Assembly (NCBI GenBank): GCA_900618795.1
Contig: UYJD01000008.1
Coordinates: forward strand, 656,453 to 720,452
Source: Cyanodermella asteris
Lineage: Eukaryota > Ascomycota > Lecanoromycetes > Ostropales > Stictidaceae
Length of the DNA: 64,000 nt
Direction of reading: 5' to 3'
The translations under genes and the position numbers were made by a program. This document shows, one piece after another, positions 60,825 to 64,000 of this stretch. Under the pieces are notes generated by a model. That model had not been told where the DNA came from and made no database searches. It saw nothing but the letters and a program-made list of their open reading frames with translations. Position 1 is the stretch's first letter; each line of letters starts with the position of its first letter.

Positions 60825-61952
60825 ATGAAGTTCACCCTGAGGCGCAAGCCTGACCCTACGCCTGCAGTCGAACTTGACCAGAATGCTCAGCAAGAGAAGG
60901 ACACACACTCAAACGCAAATGATGAGCCTCACTTGAACCCGCCGGCCGAGGCAGCCGACAACGATCGAGTTTCTGGCAAGCTGTCAGATCGAACAGACCC
61001 AACGCTCGTCGACACGAACGCCGAAAACACAGACGCGGAGCGACGACGAGACATTGACACAACAGAGAAGCCAGACGGCCGTCATCCTCACGGCCTCCAC
61101 GGCGAGGAACTGAACGACTTTCCAACCCTCAACTACGGCATCACGCACCGCAAGCGACGAACGAAAATCGCCTTCTACTTCACTCTCCTCTTCGTCGAGT
61201 CGTGCCTGCTTCCCGAAGCACTGTTCTACGGTCTGACCTTCGGCGTGCCGGGTTTCAAGTTGCAGGACACTTTTGCAATCATCACGGCGTTATGTGGAAC
61301 GTTCTCGCCGATTAAATTCTTTCTCGGCATGTTTAAGCTGTGGAGGAAGAAGACGACGGATGAGTGTCGGCCGCTTGGGCAGGAGAACAGGCTGGGGTTT
61401 GACTTTACGCATATTGTGGTGACGGCTGGATATTGGATCTTCATTATCATTCTCATCATCGGCACTGCTCCCCATGAGCAGATCACGCCGCTCATCTCCA
61501 TGGCAGCGCCCGGGTTCGTCTTCTGGATGGGCTGCGTAATGCTTTATCTGCAACTGTTACACCACACGGGCAGGTCTGCTCCATTTCGCATTTCATCAGT
61601 CGCCAAGGGCTCGAGAGTTCCTGCGGCAGTATACCCTTTGATTGAGGACATCTGCGCCGTCGAAGGGCATGGAAACAGAGAGTTCAGAGAGCGGTTGAAG
61701 GCAAGATATGAGGCGAGTCCAGTGTTTCGGCGGATGCTGGATCAGGTCAGCTGGTTCTGGATTTTCGGAGCCTTCATGACAGTTGCAGCCAGTGCTGCGT
61801 GTGTCGGGACCTTGAAGTGGTACGTCGGTTATGGTGTGGGTTTCGGTCTACCGTTCGTGTGGGGCTACTTGTGGGGAGGCATCACCATCTTACATGTCTC
61901 CCGAATGTTGAAGAAGGAGAAAGCGACGTGGTCGACCATCACGAAGCCATGA
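60825..61952 (+). CDS. Membrane protein of unknown family
   Basis: Intronless, 375 residues from the ATG at 60825. The first 110 residues are hydrophilic (PDPTPAVELDQN…RRRDIDTTEKPDG). About seven hydrophobic helices then follow: FYFTLLFVESCLLPEALFYG, FAIITALCGTFSPIKFF, HIVVTAGYWIFIIILIIG, MAAPGFVFWMGCVMLYL, WFWIFGAFMTVAASAACV and a last pair. The segment THRKRRTKIAF precedes helix 1. I do not recognise a transporter motif; similar proteins in ascomycetes are annotated as integral membrane proteins. Its role is unknown. Confidence 0.75.
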   Translation: MKFTLRRKPDPTPAVELDQNAQQEKDTHSNANDEPHLNPPAEAADNDRVSGKLSDRTDPTLVDTNAENTDAERRRDIDTTEKPDGRHPHGLHGEELNDFPTLNYGITHRKRRTKIAFYFTLLFVESCLLPEALFYGLTFGVPGFKLQDTFAIITALCGTFSPIKFFLGMFKLWRKKTTDECRPLGQENRLGFDFTHIVVTAGYWIFIIILIIGTAPHEQITPLISMAAPGFVFWMGCVMLYLQLLHHTGRSAPFRISSVAKGSRVPAAVYPLIEDICAVEGHGNREFRERLKARYEASPVFRRMLDQVSWFWIFGAFMTVAASAACVGTLKWYVGYGVGFGLPFVWGYLWGGITILHVSRMLKKEKATWSTITKP

Positions 61953-62208
61953 AAGAATTGGAATAACGTATGAGATACCCAGACATTTGAGCAGGGCTCA
62001 ATTTAATTCACAGACTTAGTGGGCTTCATAGACACTGCTTCGTGAATGAATGTGTCTGAGTAAGATCAATACGGACTTGCTCGTCATTTTGTGACGAAAA
62101 CATGTATCTGGAAATTCCACACCACGTGACTCGCTGCAAGCACCTCCGCCACGGCCGTGAATCGTGCAAACTCTGGTATCATACATTCGCAAACCCAAAT
62201 ACAAAAAT

Positions 62209-63454
62209 TCAGTAATATCCACCACCGTACCCCGGCGACCGCGTCGGCGGCGGCGAAGCAGGCATCCCAGCCTGATCCATCAACGGCACCCTAACCTCCC
62301 TCACGCCAACCTGACAACTGCCCCTCGACCCCTTATTCTCCGTCTCGGCATCCGCACTCTTATACCCCCCACTCCCACGCTCCACATCCATCTGCACGTT
62401 CTGCTTGCTGAACCTCCACATCCTACTCCCCCTCGACCCGGAACCCGACGAGCCGGACCTGAAACTGCCCTTGACGCCCTCGACCACGCCCGACAGCGTC
62501 AGGCCCCTGAACAGCGGCCGCAGCGTCGGGATGCACGCCGCGACGACCGCGAGCCCGCCGTCGAGGGCGGAGTAGTACATTGACAGCGTCACGATCTGGT
62601 TGCGATCCAGCTCGAGGCCCAGGGCGGCCGCGCGGTCGAGTTGGGCGAAGAGCACGATTCGCGCAATCGACGCGCCGACGCACGAGCAGCCCATGGCGAT
62701 GATGCCGCTGACGACGACCTTCTTCCACGCGCTGAGGTGCAGTTTCCAGACCAGGGGTTGGGGGAGGATCATCAGCGCGACGTCCAGGACTAGATCGCTG
62801 GATGCCAGGCCCTGGCCGGCTGCGAACGAGCGCTGGCATTGGAGGGTCTTGTCGGAGGGGTTGGAGGACCAGAAGGTTGAGGGGGAGGGCCCGCAGCCGA
62901 CGATGGTCATGATGAAGAAGGTGGCTGACCAGGCGATTATGAGGCCCATTGTGATCTTGCAGGCCATGTCGAAGGGGGAGTTGCGGGCCGTGACGAAGAT
63001 GCGGCGGTAGAGGGCTACGATGGAGCATTTGACGAAGCCGTAGGCGATGGTCAGCATCAGTTGGAAAGCGAAGAGGAGTTTGGCGAAGAGGGGATTGTCG
63101 GGGATCAGGTAGGCGTCGATTGGTCTTGCGGCAGATTTGTTGTCTGGGGAGTCGTAGCCCATCACGTTGTTGGCTGATCCTGTGGATGTGGTTAGTTTCG
63201 TCTCATCTGGTTGGCTGCTGCTTGGGGATTGACTTACCGACGACCATGCAGATACACATCCCAATGTATAAGAGTAGTCCGGGCAGCATCAGCCAGTCGT
63301 CCAATCCTACCCCGACTTTCCGTTGTGCTCGGGTGTAAAAGCGTAGAGCCACGGCATTGATACAGACTATGGGCAATAGTGTGCCCAATGTGATGACTTC
63401 GGCCGTGTTGACAAATGGGAAGGTGACCACACTGGTTCCTGAGTCGTTGCCCAT
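62209..63454 (-). CDS. Pth11-like integral membrane protein (rhodopsin-domain fungal family)
   Basis: Two exons, 63454–63238 and 63179–62209, give 395 residues across a 58-nt intron (GTAAGT, branch ACTAAC, CACAG). Seven hydrophobic segments are seen. Family marks include the helix 1–2 loop with VGLDDWLML, the conserved cysteines, the TM3 region AYGFVKCSIVALYRRIF, the loop SSDLVLDVALMILPQPLVWKLHL and a long polar tail with a Gly/Ser cluster. The C-terminus has two Gly-rich motifs (YGGGYY). As with the receptor-like gene at 37205–38194, the ligand is unknown; the two are family members rather than recent duplicates because introns and tails differ. Confidence 0.85.
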
Positions 63455-64000
63455 GACGAAAAGAATCTGTTGATAGAGATGAAGAATGAAAGATGGGTGG
63501 GTAAGGATGAAAAGAGAACGAGAACAGAAAAGAGAGCTGACGACACACGCGAGTGAGATGGTGGTGACAGCTGAGACAGCTCAGAGGGGAAACAATGCTT
63601 GAGTCAGCTGGTGCAGCCTACATTCAGAGAGAGAGAGAGAAAAAAAAAAGGTGGAGGAGCATAAATGGGAACGAAGACGGTTCTTATGAATGGTGAATGG
63701 GATTTCGGCAGGATGATCGCCCTAATCTCACCCGTGAGGCCTGAATGCAGGCCCCGTACTCCGTAGTCCAGGCCAAGCTGCATGAGGCAGGCCACGGTCA
63801 GATGTCAAGACTTGCCTAACCTCTGTTCGCCCCCTCGGCAGGGCAGAGCTGTACGACCATGGCCGAGCTTGTTAGTTTACCCGCGTGTACAAACTGGGGT
63901 TGGTCGTTCCGCCCGGGAGCTGGGAAAACATGCTATTTCGATGCCGATGTGGCAGCCGTGGATCAAGTTGCTCGACCGTTACAGACAATCAAAAGGCCGA
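63455..64000. other. Intergenic, end of window
   Basis: 5' flank of the Pth11-like gene, with a GA run. Nothing else recognised. Confidence 0.4.
63625..63649. repeat. GA microsatellite plus A run
   Basis: About eight GA units followed by nine to ten A bases. Confidence 0.85.

Noticed and set aside
1-64000. tRNA, rRNA and CRISPR
   Set aside because: No cloverleaf with A and B boxes was found by eye, no rRNA segments, and no regular spacer arrays.

Overview
The window is 64 kb of nuclear DNA from a filamentous ascomycete. The signs are short GT–AG introns (about 45–185 nt, most 47–75), about 25 genes in mixed orientation with small gaps, fungal-specific families (Pth11-like receptors, MAPEG, CAP10/GT90, MARVEL, GPI-anchored Ser/Thr-rich wall protein) and typical core genes (YPT1, NUF2, NOP2, RNase H2A, tubulin cofactor E). 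A Dothideomycete is my best guess, but the sequence alone does not prove the class. I found no bacterial features, CRISPR array, rRNA or convincing tRNA. There is a run of N at 17906–18126.

Layout: 0.9–3.7 kb holds tubulin cofactor E and a MAPEG membrane protein (both minus). 4.6–5.1 kb holds the decayed end of a DHA2-type transporter. 6.2–12.1 kb holds a DHA1-type MFS exporter, a GNAT acetyltransferase and a thiamine-diphosphate enzyme (all plus). 12.1–15.8 kb holds a divergent pair, an SDT1-like nucleotidase and a CCCH zinc-finger protein. 16–19.3 kb holds an ankyrin protein cut by the gap, then RNase H2A. 20.1–21.5 kb holds a broken caspase-like (C14) gene. 22.2–28.6 kb holds YPT1, NUF2 and an F-box/LRR protein with a CaaX end. 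30.5–33.6 kb holds a large dynamin-like GTPase with six exons. 34.5–38.2 kb holds a LigB/DODA dioxygenase, a small membrane protein and a Pth11-like receptor. 38.2–41.2 kb is gene-poor and holds a Ty1/copia fossil and a possible small secreted protein. 41.2–48.2 kb holds a multi-pass membrane protein, a small fungal protein, a head-to-head pair of F-box-like paralogues and a GT90 glycosyltransferase. 48.7–49.05 kb is a 330-bp MITE. 49.5–50.5 kb is a MARVEL protein, followed by 3 kb with no gene. 53.5–57.3 kb is a 1263-residue GPI-anchored protein with five repeated 8-cysteine modules. 57.9–63.5 kb holds NOP2, a membrane protein and a second Pth11-like receptor.

The genes do not form one pathway or an obvious secondary-metabolite cluster. 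Most are housekeeping genes interspersed with surface and membrane genes. The most unusual items are the modular cysteine-rich GPI protein, three inferred GC–AG introns (one splitting the P-loop of the large GTPase), the CaaX-ended F-box protein, the F-box-like pair, and the MITE. Exon borders were worked out by hand from splice signals, reading phase and family knowledge. Where I give exon lists, the phases add up to an open frame.
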